From contig JAVMKO010000002.1 in NCBI GenBank assembly GCA_032164245.1, positions 95,865,340 to 95,929,339 on the forward strand: a DNA stretch of 64,000 nucleotides, in the 5' to 3' direction. The notes beneath the pieces were generated by a model. It made no database searches. It was not told the origin of the DNA and saw only the letters and a list, made by a program, of their open reading frames with translations. Of the stretch, positions 1-10,865 are shown in pieces. Positions within the stretch are counted from its first letter, which is position 1, and every line of letters starts with the position of its first letter. Source of the stretch: Sternotherus odoratus. Lineage: Eukaryota > Chordata > Testudines > Kinosternidae. A program made the translations under genes and the position numbers.

Positions 1-1363
1 GACGGGTTTGTGAGGTTGCACTCCATATGTTTATGGAAATATGCTTATGAGTATAACTGGAATATGCTTTATGCAAAAGGTCTCTTGTAAGGTGTCATTA
101 CAAAGCTTATGATCTACTGAGTGTGTTCATCCTATTTGTTTGCAAGTATTATTTCTATGTCTGGAGTTAGGTGAATAAGATGTAAACTTGTATTACTGAT
201 GTAAACATGTTAAGTGGAAGCTATTAAGGGTGCTTCAGAATCCATGAACTATGAATAGGTTTGTTTACCTGCAAGCCTATGTACGTGTCTTTCAGCTATT
301 AGGCTATGAAGAAGGATGTCTTACAGTGACGTGATCATGTCACCTGAACCGGAGTCCATTTTAAACCTGGTGCTTTTCCATTTAGAAGGAGGGATGGGGA
401 TCCTGAGAGACAAAAGATTCCTGCCTTGTGCCAAAGCTAAAAAAGGGGGTGGAACAGGACAAAGGGGGCTGCCAGTGATGAGAAATCCCCGAATTACCAC
501 CTGAGCTGGAACAAGGACTGTACCAAGGGAAAGGATTGGGCCCAGACTAAGAAGGAGTCTAGTTTGTGAAATAAGTTTATTGGAACATCTCTAAGGGTGA
601 GATTTATCTGTATTCAGTTTCTTAAATGTACTAGGCTTAGGCTTGTGTATTTTGTTTTATTTTGCTTGGTAACTTACTTTGTTCTGTCTGTTATACTTGG
701 AACACCTTAAATCCTACTTTTTATACTTAATAAAATAAAATTGTGTTTATTAATTAACCCAGAGTAAGTGATTGATACCTGTGGGAGCAAACAGCTCTGC
801 ATATCTTTCTGTCAGTGTTATAGAGGGTGAACCATTTAGTATAAACTTTATACAGAGTAAAATGGATTCATTTGGGGTTTAGGTAACAAAGAGTCCTGTG
901 GCACCTTAAAGACTAACTAAAGTATTGGAGCATAAGCTTTCGTGAGCTAATACCCACTTCATCGGATGCAAGCAGTGGAAGTGGGTATTAGCCCACGAAA
1001 GCTTATGCTTCAATACTTTAGTTAGTCTTTAAGGTGCCACAGGACTCTTTGTTACCTCTGCTATTCCAGACTAACACGGCTACCTCTCTGATTTGGGGTT
1101 TAGGCTCCCAGAAGGATTGAATACTGAGTGCTGGGAATGTCCTGGTTAACTGAGAACCTCCTGGGCTAAGTGAATCTTAGTTTCTGTGAACTGCAGGGGG
1201 CATGACCCAACCTCTTGGTCTGTGCTGGCGCTGATGGGTGTGTCTTGCTCAGTAAGACAGGAGTGGAGGGAAGCCTTCTCTGGCTGGGGGTGTTTGTTCT
1301 CAGTGGTATCCCAGCACATCTAGTCACAGTCTTGAGGGAGTTTCTGTGACCTAACCTGTCACA
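1..1363 (+). mobile_element. LTR-type retroelement fragment, interrupted
   Basis: I recognise this as an abundant turtle interspersed repeat. Tandem AATAAA signals lie at 729-734 and 734-739, and the right end reads CCTGTCACA at about 1355-1363, as expected for an LTR-like unit. The left part lies outside the window, so length and 5' border are unknown. It is interrupted by the snapback repeat at 883-1090. No protein of a retroelement can be read in it. The exact class (ERV or other LTR element) is inference. Confidence 0.55.
883..1090 (+). repeat. Snapback SINE-like repeat with 13-bp target duplication
   Basis: Two copies of the CCCACTTCATCGGATGCA-type repeat stand head to head. The arms are 883-960 and 978-1055 (78 bp each, a few mismatches), separated by a 17-bp loop; a single-copy tail ending in CTACCTCTCTG follows. 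The insert is bounded by a perfect direct repeat ATTTGGGGTTTAG at 870-882 and 1091-1103. That duplication length fits LINE-type target-primed insertion rather than a DNA transposase. A transcript would fold into a near-perfect long hairpin. Confidence 0.85.
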
Positions 1364-2064
1364 AGGTTTTTTTTTAGGTGACTGAAAGGAGGAAGAACTG
1401 TGTTCTCTTCTCACACCCTTAGCACTCTGTCTCTCAACCCACAAACTCCTTTGCTGGGCTGACTGTATTAGTTGCCACCTCTTCAGGTGGCTTTAATCCC
1501 TGGACAATGCTTAGATGACAAAGCCATGAACGATCTCTCTCTCTGCTTCTTGCTAACTCTATTCATTTCCTTACCATCTAAGCATTATATGTAACAGGCT
1601 AAGAAGATACAAGCAGGTGTACATGTTAATATTTTACAGCATAATACAGCAAAATGTAAAACTCTTACATAGTAGATCAGATTAATCTTGCCATTAGAAT
1701 GTACTCTACCCCTGCATGTTAGTATTATTTATGTAAATGTGGATATTTTGCAGGCACAAATGTGCTGTGGTACCCCCAGTCCCAGGATGGCTCTGCTTTT
1801 GAAGTAGTCATAGACCATGGCAAAGAAATCAGAGCATTTAGAGGGTTGACATAGTCATAATCATAGTCAATACATTTGTGTTTGCATTATGATGACAGTA
1901 CTGCCGTGGTCATACCACATCAGAGACATAAATATGTTTGACTTAGCAGGGCTATAGCTATTCATATTGGGACATAGTGCTCAGAAAAACTAATGAACCT
2001 TGTATTTCTCCCTAACTCTCTTACATTTTTATTGCTCCAGACATTCATAGAAATTTGATATGGA
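1364..2064. other. No recognisable feature
   Basis: AT-rich unique or strongly decayed sequence with no convincing open frame and no repeat I can name. A short open frame on the minus strand (1166-1444) straddles the LTR end and has no protein-like features. Confidence 0.5.
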
Positions 2065-2290
2065 AAAAGCGTGTTAGATCATTTAGCCTATCTCCTCGCC
2101 ACTGCAGGGTTGTTCCCTGCAGTGCATTTTCTCGTGCAGTCTAGTTTTAAATATCCTAAACAATGGGGCTTTCACCTTTTTTCTTGGGAAATCCGACTGA
2201 TGGATCTCTCAGTTGGGAAACTTATCCTGATATTCAATGTACATTTTCCCATCTTAATTTCATCCCACTACTCCTTGTTACCTTTGTAAT
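2065..2290 (-). mobile_element. CR1 LINE 3'-end fragment
   Basis: Read on the minus strand this is the non-coding 3' region of a sauropsid CR1. On the plus strand it begins near the 'gatcatttagcc' motif and passes the characteristic 'cagtctagttttaaatat' segment. The copy is severely 5' truncated. It sits directly beside a second CR1 tail of another subfamily (2296-2690), so two insertions lie back to back. Confidence 0.65.
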
Positions 2291-2295
2291 ATCCT

Positions 2296-2690
2296 AAAAA
2301 ATTCATAAGAATGACCATGCTCCATCTAGGCCAGTCTCCTGTCTTCCAACAGTGGCTGATGCCAGATGCTTCAGAGGGTATGAACAGAACAGGACAATTT
2401 ATTGCGTGATCCATCCCCTGTTGTTCAGTCCCAGCTTCTGGCAGTCAGAGGCGTAGGGACATCTAGGGCATGGGGGTTGTGTTCCTGACCATCTTGGCTA
2501 ATAGCCATTGATAGACCTCTCCTCTGTGAATTTATCTAATTCTTTTTTGAACCCAGTTATATTTTTGGCCTTCACATCTCCTGGCAATGAGTTCCACTGG
2601 TTGACTGTGCATTGTATGAAGCAGTACTTCCTTTTGCTTGTTTTAAACCTGCTGCCTATTAAATTCATTGGGTGACTCCTGGTTCTTTTG
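2296..2690 (-). mobile_element. CR1 LINE 3' end, turtle-type subfamily
   Basis: On the plus strand it opens with 'cataagaatgaccatgct', the reverse of a very common turtle CR1 terminus, and continues through the 'ctaatagccattgatagacc' and 'aacctgctgcctattaa' landmarks. At about 2690 the CR1 sequence stops; more upstream CR1 sequence resumes near 3186. About 0.5 kb of other DNA replaces the missing middle part. Confidence 0.75.
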
Positions 2691-3185
2691 TTTTGTGAGG
2701 GGGTGGGGAGAAGAGCCAGTGGGGAAGGAAGAGGGTGGAATAGAGCAAGGGAAGGGGAATGTGGGAGTGAGGGGAGGAGGATGGAGAAGAAAAGGGGATA
2801 GGGGAATCATGGGGGGCTGGGGCAGAAGCGGGAGCCTGGAATGCGGTGTCCCGTTGGCAGCAGCTGGGGCTCCCCAAACTAAGCCCCTCCACACTTGGAT
2901 CCTGCTGGGCTGAGCCTGACTACCCACACCTGCACAGAGGGGCAGGGCCCTGGGGTGTTTCTGGTGCTCTTGCGTTGTGTCAGGGTCTGGTGCAGCCTCT
3001 CTGCTGATTCACTGTACTGGGGGAACTGGGGGCTTCAGGGTAATCTCCCACTTCAATGCAGCCAGTGGCCTGTGTTTCCCACTGCCATGCTGGAGCCACA
3101 TTTATTTATTGACAAATAAAATTTAAAGAATTTTAAAATATTGTGCACATAATTTTTAATTTTTTGGCATAGAATTCCGTCAGGA
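2691..3185. repeat. DNA-repeat remnant between two CR1 parts
   Basis: The left half (about 2700-2850) is a purine-rich G/A tract on the plus strand. The right half (about 3095-3185) matches a repeat edge I have seen in turtles, containing 'tttatttattgacaaataaaa' type sequence and 'attttaaaatattgtgca', and ends at 'ggaattc...aggagtaa'-like DNA. The left terminus is not visible. Probably a truncated DNA transposon; class uncertain. Confidence 0.4.
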
Positions 3186-4257
3186 GTAATATTTGAGTTC
3201 CTTCAGAACTCTTGGATGAATACTCTTTGATCCTTGTAACTTATTGCTGTTTAATTTATCAGTTTATTATCCAAAATCTTCTGTCTTGATTCTGCTATCT
3301 GTGACAGTTCCTCAGATTTGTCACCTAAAAAGAATGGCTCAGGTGTGGGAATCTGCCTCGCACTGTCTGCAGTGAAGACCAATGCAAAGAATTCATTTAG
3401 CATCTCAGAATTAGCGTTATTTTCTTGGAGTGCTCCTTTAGCACCTCTATTATCCAGTGGCCTCTCTGATTGTTTGGCAGGCTTCTGATATACTTTAAAA
3501 TATTATGCTGTGTGGCAGGGTGGGTCTGACCCAGCCTGCTGCCCCTTTAAGAGGGAGCAGAAGCCTGCAAACCTCCCTTGCAGAGAAGCCTAATCAGCCA
3601 CCTGGGCTGCAGAGTAATCAGCCTTATGGGTTGCACCTGGCAGCCTCCCCAGGGGGGATAAAAGCCTGCCAGGCAGGAAGCCCAGGGTGGTAGTGTGGAG
3701 GTGTGAGATAGAGAGAAGGAGCTAAGGTGTAGAGCTGTGTATAGAGCTGTGTAAAGAGCTAAGCTATAGAGCTGTGTATAGTAGGTGGTGGGGTCTGCAC
3801 AAGCTACACTGTAAACAAAGAGCATTGTTTGGAGCCAAAGGAGAGTCTCCTGCCCGTGTTTGGAGCGGGGGTGAGAAGGCGATCTGTCACAGCTGTTAGT
3901 TTTTGTGTCTTTTCCTAGTTGCTTCAAATTCTTTTTTTTAGCCTGACAAGCTACATTGATTTGTCAGAGTTTATCTCCTTTCTATTTTCTTCTGTAGGAT
4001 TTGATTTCCAGTTTATAAAATATGTATTTTTGTGTCTCACTGCCTCTCTGATTCTGTTGTTTAGCCATGGTGACATATTTTTTGTCCTTTAACTTTTTTC
4101 TTCTTCTTAAATTTGGCATTAACGTGTAGTTGGTGCCTCTTTTTAAGAAGTTTCCATGCAGCTTGCAGGCATTTCACTTTTGTGATTACTTTTTTTGTTC
4201 TTTTTCTTTACTTCATTTCCATCCTGGATGTTTATACCCTTCAGATATATATAGGTA
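3186..4257 (-). mobile_element. CR1 LINE ORF2-region remnant, interrupted by an LTR
   Basis: The minus strand carries decayed sequence from the reverse-transcriptase region of a CR1. Plus-strand landmarks are 'tttgagttccttcagaact' near 3195, 'cagatttgtcacctaaaaag' near 3313 and 'gttgtttagccatggtg' near 4059. A solo LTR splits it at 3511-3891, and a hAT MITE begins immediately after it at 4266. No usable reading frame remains. With 2296-2690 it may be one original insertion with its middle deleted. Confidence 0.7.
3511..3891 (+). mobile_element. Solo LTR, 381 bp, TGTG...CACA
   Basis: The unit starts TGTGGCAGGG and ends GATCTGTCACA, and is flanked by the 4-bp direct repeat GCTG (3507-3510 and 3892-3895), the hallmark of a retroviral-type LTR insertion. 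A TATA-like GGATAAAAGCC lies near 3656. A short tandem array of 'tagagctgtgtata' units lies at about 3725-3780. No internal retroviral genes are present, so this is a solo LTR left by recombination. It interrupts CR1 and is therefore younger than it. Confidence 0.7.
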
Positions 4258-4265
4258 GTTATTGT

Positions 4266-4963
4266 TAAGGCTATGTTTTAGTCATGGGTATTTTTAGTAA
4301 AAGCCGTGGGCAGGTCACCGGCAATAAACAAAAATTCATGGCCCATGACTGGTTCGTAGCTTGTACTATATACCCCGATTAAATCTTGGGTGCTCTGGGG
4401 CAGGGGGTGGCCATGGGGTGCCATGAGTGCTCTGGGGCAAAGGGTGGCGCGGGGTGCCATGGGTGCTCTGGGGCAGGGGTGGGCAGCAATGCGCAGCCTG
4501 GGACCCCCGCTGCTTCTGGGTGAGGGCTGTCAGGGCTGTCTGGCTCCTTATCTGGCTCCGTGCAGCTCCCTGGAAGTGGCGACATGTCCCTTGGCTGCTA
4601 GGCAGAGGCACAGCCAGGAGGGCTCCGCATGCTACCCAGGACCGGCTCCACAGTTCTCATTGGCTGGGAACCGAGGCACTGCTTCTGGAGAGCTCCCTGA
4701 AGTAGTGCCATCCTGAGCCCTCATGCCTTCCCCCGCCCCAATCACCTGCCTCAGGCCTTAGCCCTCTCCCACACCCAAACTCCTGCTGTGGGGAGGGTGG
4801 ATGCAGGAGCCAGAGACCGCCCCAGCAGCGGCCAGTGTGGCTAGCCCAGGGTCTGCCCAAGCTGCTCAGGCGGCCTCAGCCAGCCGTACTGGCCACTGCA
4901 GAAATCCCGGAAAGTCACAGAATCCGTGACTTCCATGACTTCTGCGACAGACTCGCAGCCTTA
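4266..4963. mobile_element. Non-autonomous hAT element (698 bp)
   Basis: Flanked by the perfect 8-bp duplication GTTATTGT (4258-4265 and 4964-4971), diagnostic of hAT transposition. It begins TAAGGCTATGTTTTAG and ends in GCAGCCTTA, giving short inverted ends TAAGGCT. The core (4390-4870) is GC-rich with tandem 'ggggtgccatgggtgctctg' units. It codes for no transposase. A related element in opposite orientation lies at 9235-9688. Confidence 0.85.
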
Positions 4964-5021
4964 GTTATTGTTCCTCTTTGTCTGCTCTTAGAGATTTCTG
5001 CACCAACACATCACACCCACA

Positions 5022-5478
5022 CAGGGGTGAAAGTAACACAGAAGACTTACCGGTGCGGGGGCCCGGCTCTGGGCCCCCAGAAGGGGACAGGGCCTTGGAC
5101 AGAAGGGGGTGGGGCTAGGGTCAGCCTCCTCCTGCCAGCCCATCTGCACTGCCCCGCATGTGCTGCCCAGGGCTCTGGTGGCGATTTAAAAGGGCTCAGG
5201 ACTCTGGCTGCTTCTGTGGTACCTGTGGCAGCAGCCGGGAGCCCTGGGCCCTTTTAAATCGCCAGGCCCCGCAGCTGCCACTTTTACCATACCTCCTTGG
5301 TGGCAACCCTGCTGATATGGTCCCTACCGGCAGAGCTGTCGATGGAGGTGTGTGGAGGGGGGAGGAGCAGCAACATTAAAGCGCTGCCGCCACAGCACTT
5401 TTACATCAACTGCGTACGGGCTGGTACTGGCGGCCATTTCTTACCATACCGGCCCGTACCGGCCTACTTTCACTCCTG
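5022..5478. mobile_element. Non-autonomous hAT element (457 bp)
   Basis: Perfect 8-bp duplication CACCCACA at 5014-5021 and 5479-5486. Terminal inverted repeats are CAGGGGTGAAAGTAAC and its counterpart ending in CTACTTTCACTCCTG. Inside, 15-bp arms at 5181-5195 and 5248-5262 (GCGATTTAAAAGGGC and its complement) form an inner stem. A truncated relative lies at 58743-58893. Confidence 0.88.
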
Positions 5479-5486
5479 CACCCACA

Positions 5487-6600
5487 TTTCAGTGTCATTG
5501 CTGGAGTCCCATCAGTCACCTTACTTCTCAGAGCCTGTCCAAACAGCATTCAGATGACAGTAAGACTCTGGCCATTGGGACAGAGAATCATTATTAAGTT
5601 ACACCTTGCTCCAATTGAAATCACACCAGATCCACATCTAAGTGGCATAGCAATAAGTAGAAAATGGTCTCTATATCTTCACAGCTGTGCTTTCTAGAGA
5701 ATGTGGTCACAGTCCATCTGCTCTTTCCTGTGCATTTCCAGCATAATGGTTAGGGGCTTAGTCCTGCCATGGGATTTGTACAGTTAAATTCCTGCAAATG
5801 TTGTGGTGCAGAGGAAGGGGGTTATTGCTGAGATGCCAACTGGATCATGGGGAAAAGACTGCATAAGAAAATCAGAATATGTTACCTCAAAAAGTCTTTG
5901 GAATTATTAGGTTGTGTTTTTGCATTGTACTGCATATAGCAAGTCGGCAGGATGTGAGTGGAGTCTATTATGTCCATTGATCTTAGCCATGTTTGGTAGA
6001 CAGATTTTAAACTCTTTAATGAATGGCACATTCTGTTGCTTACAAGTCTGACAGTAAGTCTTGTCACTGGAGTGAGTGATATTTCTATCCGCATCTGATC
6101 AGATACAGCCAGTTAAAAATTAGCATACACTTTAAAGAAACGTTTGTTCTATCTCCAGCACTGGAGCTGAAATGCTACAGTGTGAAGACAGAAGAGTCTC
6201 ATGGGGGTGGGATGTTGGGCCTTTTGTAAAACTCATTCAAATATTAGGCACATACATAGTGCTGTAGGCTCTGTTTTGAGAGAGTCTGTATATTCAGTCA
6301 TATCAGGGGCCCTTAGGGACAGGCATGATGTTTGCATATATATATTTTATTAGTGAACACTTATGGAAGTGGCTGGGTTATACTGAAATATAATAAGTAC
6401 ATGGTGAAATATTGTAATTGCATAATTACAAACTGAGAATGCATATGTACGGCTGTACACTGAGATGTAACATCATCATAAAATATGTACTCAGTAGTAC
6501 TAGCACTACATGTCATATATTGTTTATGGTGCTGTCAAATGAACTTCTTATCTGATGAGTTTCCGAGCATCACAAAAATCTAGTGGCCTGTGTGAAATGT
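5487..6600. other. No recognisable feature
   Basis: AT-rich sequence without a credible coding frame. I see no terminal inverted repeats, target duplications or LINE landmarks here. Confidence 0.5.
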
Positions 6601-6641
6601 GCTAGTGGTCTCAGTTAATTTCCTGGGGGGAGGTATCCACG

Positions 6642-8301
6642 TCATATAAAGTGTAGTGTTTGGAATTGGACACAGTGCTCCAGCTGAGACCTTACCAGTG
6701 CTGAGTAGAACAGGAGAGTTATCTCCTGTGTCTTACATACAACACTCCTGTTAATAAATACCAGAATATTAAGCTTTTTTGCAAATGCATTACATTGCAG
6801 ACTCATATTAAACTTGTGATCTGCTATAACCCACAGATCCTTTACAGGAGTACTACTGCCAGTTATTCCCCATTTTTGTATATTTGATTTTTTCCCCCTT
6901 CTTAAGTGTAGTATTTTGCACTTGTCTTTATTGAATTTCATCTTGTTGATTTGAGCCGTTGTCCAATTTGTCAAAGTTGTTTTGAATTCCAGTCCTGTCC
7001 TCCAAAATGCTTGAAATCCTTCTGCAGCTTTTATAAGCATATCATTTACTCCATTATCCAAGTCATTAATGAAAGTATTGAATAGTACTGGATTTAGCAA
7101 AGACCTCACTCGGTTATGTCCCCTCAGTTTGGCAGCCAATCACTGATAACTACTCTTTAAGTTTGGTCTTTCAACTGGTTGTGCATTTCTCTAACTTGCT
7201 TATGAGAATGTCATGTGGGACTGCATCAATAGACTTACTAAAATCTACAGCTTTCCCCCCATCCACTAGGCCAATAACCCTGTAAAAGAATGAAATTAGG
7301 TTGGTTTGGCATAATTTGATGTTGACAAATCCATGTTGGCTATGACTATAATCCTACTATCCTCTAGATACTTACAAATTGATTGTTTAATAATTTGTTC
7401 CAGTATCTTTGCAGTTATTGACATTAAACTGAATTATCTATAGTTCTCTAGGTCTTCTTTGTTCCCCTTTTTAAAGACAGGTACTATGTTTGCCCTTCTC
7501 CAGTCCTCTGGGACCTCATCTGTCCTCTATGAGTTCTCAAAGATAATTATGATAGCTCCAGCTAGTTCCTTAAATACCCCACTGTGAATTTCAACAGGTT
7601 CTGTCAATTTGAATACACTTAATTTTGCTAAATATTATTCAATGTGATCTTTCCCTCTTTTGGCTTGCTGTCCTTTGGCTTTCTCTTGCTCCTAATGATC
7701 TTGTAGAACCTCTTCTTATTGTCTTTCATGTCTCTTGATAGGTGTAACTCATTTTGTGTGTTAGCCTTTCTGATTTTGTCCCTATGTGCTTGTGCTATTC
7801 TTTTGTTCTCATCCTTAGCAATTTTTGTCCATGTTTCCACTTTTTGGAGCATGCCTCTTTTGATTTTCAGATCATTAGATCCTGATGAAGTTATTTCTGC
7901 CTCTTACTATTCTTCCTATCTTTCCTTTGCATTTGGATAGTTTGCTGGTGCTCCTTTAATATTGTCTCCTTGAGAAACTTCCAGATTTCCTTTTCCCTTT
8001 GATTTTCTTCCCATGCGACCTTCCCTAACAGTTTTCTATGGTTGTTAAAATCTCTTATTCTGCTGCTGTCACTCCTTTCTTTCCTTAGTATCATAGAAAT
8101 GTAGGGCTTGAAGGACCTCAAGAACGTATCAAGTTCAGTCCCTATGCTGATGCAGGGCCAGGTAAACTGAATCATGCAATCTATTATGTCATGACTCCTT
8201 TCACCCAAATTGCCTTCAACCTTCAGCTGTGCAACCCTGTTAGTCAGAAACCAGTCTAAAATGGCTGTCCCCCTGGTTATTTTCCCCACCTTCTGAGACA
8301 A
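6642..8301 (-). pseudogene. CR1 ORF2 remnant (endonuclease/reverse transcriptase)
   Basis: Three separate open pieces are readable on the minus strand. 8301-7891 carries '...TAILDWFLTNR...' of the late endonuclease region. 7852-7628 is the basic linker, including 'HRDKIRKANTQNELHLSRDM'. 7139-6642 starts in the RT with 'LNPVLFNTFINDLDNG' and runs through 'INKMKFNKDKCKILHLRRGK' to 'VRSQLEHCVQF', the conserved C-terminal CR1 block. The segment that should hold the catalytic Y-x-D-D box is damaged or missing. The original product nicked target DNA and reverse-transcribed CR1 RNA; this copy is dead. Confidence 0.75.
8085..8165 (-). repeat. CR1 3'-tail fragment within a CR1 body
   Basis: The plus strand reads 'atcatagaaatgtagggct' followed by 'gaaggacctcaag', the reverse of the extreme 3' end of another CR1 subfamily. 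The flanking sequence is CR1 coding region, so this looks like a later, very short insertion or a template switch. Borders are approximate and no target duplication is clear. Confidence 0.45.
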
Positions 8302-8429
8302 AAAGTTGTCCCCAATTCATTTCAAAAACTTATCGGACATCTTGAGTTTAGCCGTATTCCTTTTCCAACAAATGTCTGGGTAGTTAAAGTCCACTGTTAC
8401 TTCCTGCCTCTTGTAGAGACTGAAACTCG

Positions 8430-9226
8430 CTCACACCTCCTGACTAGTTGGTCCCTCAAGATTAGGATGTGTTGACATTAAATCTGGGTTAATTGGCCAA
8501 CAGAGATCTCCTTTACTTAAGGAAATGCTCTTATGCCACCCCTCCCTTAGCTCCCGGCTTAGAGGGTGTGGCTGGGATGCCCTTATGCCCATCTGGTCCA
8601 TGGAGGATCAGCTTGTACTGTGTGTTATACCTATCCCGTTGATAAATAGGGGACATAAGTCTCTAGGGCTGTCAATCTTACACTTTTGTCAGTCTTAAAT
8701 TCCCTGAATAATAAAGTGCAATTGCCATATTATGAGATCCATATGTGCTGTGTGAAGGATGTATGGTACAGTTAAACCCATCTGGTTTATACAGAAACTC
8801 ATCTATAATTCACAGCCTTCAAAAATATGTCACTCTAATCACTCTCACACACCCGCTACCCATGTTCTACCTCCCCTGGGTTATTCACGTCTAACGGCTT
8901 CTGAGATCAGACCTTGAGACGTGTGGCAGATGGCTGAATTTAACTGAATACATTTGGTTTTCATTTCAGAGGAATACTCCTTGTAATCACAACTGTTTCA
9001 GAGAACATCGTCTTGAAGTTTTGCAATTTCCCCTTCGCACTACTTACTACTAAGTCTATATCAGTCTATTATTTTTGTCACGGTCCGAATTTCTAGGTCA
9101 AGGTCCAGACTCCAGACAAAATAATAATAAAAAGAAATAATGATCATGATCCTAATAATAAGTAAATAAAAAGATTTTGAGGTCCATTCAAAAGCATCTG
9201 GCGGTTTGGATTTGGCCTGCAGTTCA
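8430..9226. other. No recognisable feature
   Basis: No protein-like frame, no clear inverted ends. From about 9113 to 9180 the DNA is A/T-rich with ATAATA runs. Confidence 0.5.
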
Positions 9227-9234
9227 CATAATGA

Positions 9235-9688
9235 TAAGGCAGTATGCCTGTCACGGAGGTCACAGATTCCATGACTTTCCAGGACCTCCATGATGTCTGT
9301 TGCAGCTGGGCCGGGGGCCACCTGAGCAGTTCGGGCAGCCCCTGGGCCAGCTGCACTGGCCACTGCTGGGGCACTCTGGGGCCGCTGTGCCCCCTTGCCC
9401 CCAAGCAGCAGTGGGGGTCTTCAGGTGCTGCATCCCCCCAGCACCAATGTGGGTCCCAGGCTGTATGCTACCACCTGCCTCCCCCCAGCAGCAGCAGAGG
9501 TTCCTGGCTGCCCGCCCCCTCCCCAGAGTACCCACAGTGCTCCCGGGCAGTCCTCTGCCCCAGCGCACCCAAGATTTAGTCAGGGGTATATAGTACAAAT
9601 CATGGACAGGTCATAGGCCATTTTTTTTACTGCCCGTGTCCTGTCCATGAGTTTTATTAAAAATACCCGTGACTAAAATGTAGCCTTA
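9235..9688. mobile_element. Non-autonomous hAT element (454 bp), inverted relative of 4266-4963
   Basis: It starts TAAGGCAGTATGCC and ends with GTGACTAAAATGTAGCCTTA, the mirror of the end seen at 4266. Flanks are CATAATGA and TCTATTGA, a decayed 8-bp duplication (5 of 8). The interior is GC-rich ('ctgctggggcactctgg'-type sequence), like its relative. Shared ends and opposite orientation support the same family. Confidence 0.7.
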
Positions 9689-9696
9689 TCTATTGA

Positions 9697-10806
9697 CTAC
9701 CCCTAGGCTATAACCTATTTATTATGCAGAATCCATTAACTTTTTTAGTAGAGCAGAACTGTGTCTAGCGCCCAACACTAGTTTCAAGCTTTGGTTCCCT
9801 GCAACTGGAACCAGTGCCCTTCTCTCCCCACTAGAACATTTTCATTCTGTGGTATTTCTTTTGCTTTTATGGGGTGAAGTTGTTAGAACCTTGATATTAG
9901 CATCAGGCTTTAGTTTGTGACTTAATTATAGTACACACAAGATAGCTTTCCGTAGACTGTACCAGACATACATGCTTCTAAGCATATGAGGCTATGTTTC
10001 TAGGCTGTTTCATTATCGGAGGCATGGAGATTTGCAGTGCCGGGTATGACACAAAGCTCTCGGAAAGTAGTATAAATATATGTGATGTCTCCTTACCATG
10101 AACAAACCTATGGCCTAGACTAGAGCCTCTGGATCAGCTGAGCTGCATGTGGTACAGCTCCAGAGAGCCTGGGCAAAGATGGTATTCAGCTACCTTGGCT
10201 TTATGGCATCTCAATCCTGGGCCTGGAGGGAGCTGCTCTATTTTATACTGGCTCAAAAGGCCCATTCTGGCAGCCATGGATCAGCCAGGCATTCTAGCCA
10301 TGACCTCTAGGTCAGAAGTTAGAGAGGGGGTGGCATAGGTGAATTTCCCTATAAAAGGGAAAATTCTGTTGGCCAATTAAGCCAGGTATAAATCAGCTTT
10401 GTACTACTGGGACAGCACTCCTGAGAGTCATTTTTAGAGGAGGTTTCTGCTGTATGGTTATCTTTTCACTTTATGTGATTAACTGTTGCATAACGTTGCT
10501 GCATTTCAGTGTTCGGCAGAGTGATTCCTGTACGCACTGAGCTTAATTTTTCTCTCATAGTGTTGTTAAGTGAGCATAAAGTCACTGAAGTCAATGGCGT
10601 TATAGTGGTATAAAATGATGAAATTGAGGTCAGTATCTAGCCCATTATTCATAAGTCTGTAAAGATTTGTCTAAATGAATGGTGGTATAATTTGTAAGGT
10701 GCTATTTATTATTAATTAGTTATCTTTTGTTGTTATTTCCAGGTCACAGATGCATAAGTTTTGCATCAACAGTGCAAACAGGTGCAGAATGTACGTAAGC
10801 AGAGCC
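9697..10806. other. No recognisable feature
   Basis: No gene or mobile-element boundary is clear. A TATAAAAGGG motif at about 10351 lies within a short inverted repeat around 'gaatttccctataaaagggaaaattc', but nothing downstream supports promoter use. Confidence 0.45.
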
Positions 10807-10818
10807 CCAGTCAATTGT

Positions 10819-10865
10819 AAAGAAAGCGAGGAATACTTGTAGCACCTTAGAGACTAATTGACTAA
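10819..10865 (+). repeat. 47-bp SINE-like insertion with 12-bp target duplication
   Basis: The insert carries 'gaggaatacttgtagcacct' and 'tagagactaa', the start of the CCCACTTCATCGGATGCA repeat family. It is flanked by the perfect 12-bp direct repeat CCAGTCAATTGT (10807-10818 and 10866-10877). The copy stops before the core motif, so only one end was inserted. Confidence 0.75.

Larger units (their letters stand above)
6605..8425 (-). mobile_element. CR1 LINE, 5'-truncated, reverse orientation
   Basis: On the minus strand from about 8425 down to 6605 the order is endonuclease C-terminal region, linker, reverse-transcriptase core and RT C-terminal/thumb region, as in CR1-clade ORF2. Frames are broken by several indels and stops. 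The 5' half of the element (ORF1, early endonuclease) is absent, the usual result of incomplete reverse transcription. A small foreign CR1 3'-tail piece appears to lie within it at about 8085-8165. Confidence 0.8.

Noticed and set aside
4835..5257. 140-codon plus-strand frame
   Set aside because: It spans the borders of two independent hAT insertions, so cannot be an ancestral exon.
10348..10380. TATAAAAGGG as a promoter
   Set aside because: No initiator context, gene or transcript evidence downstream; it is within a short inverted repeat.
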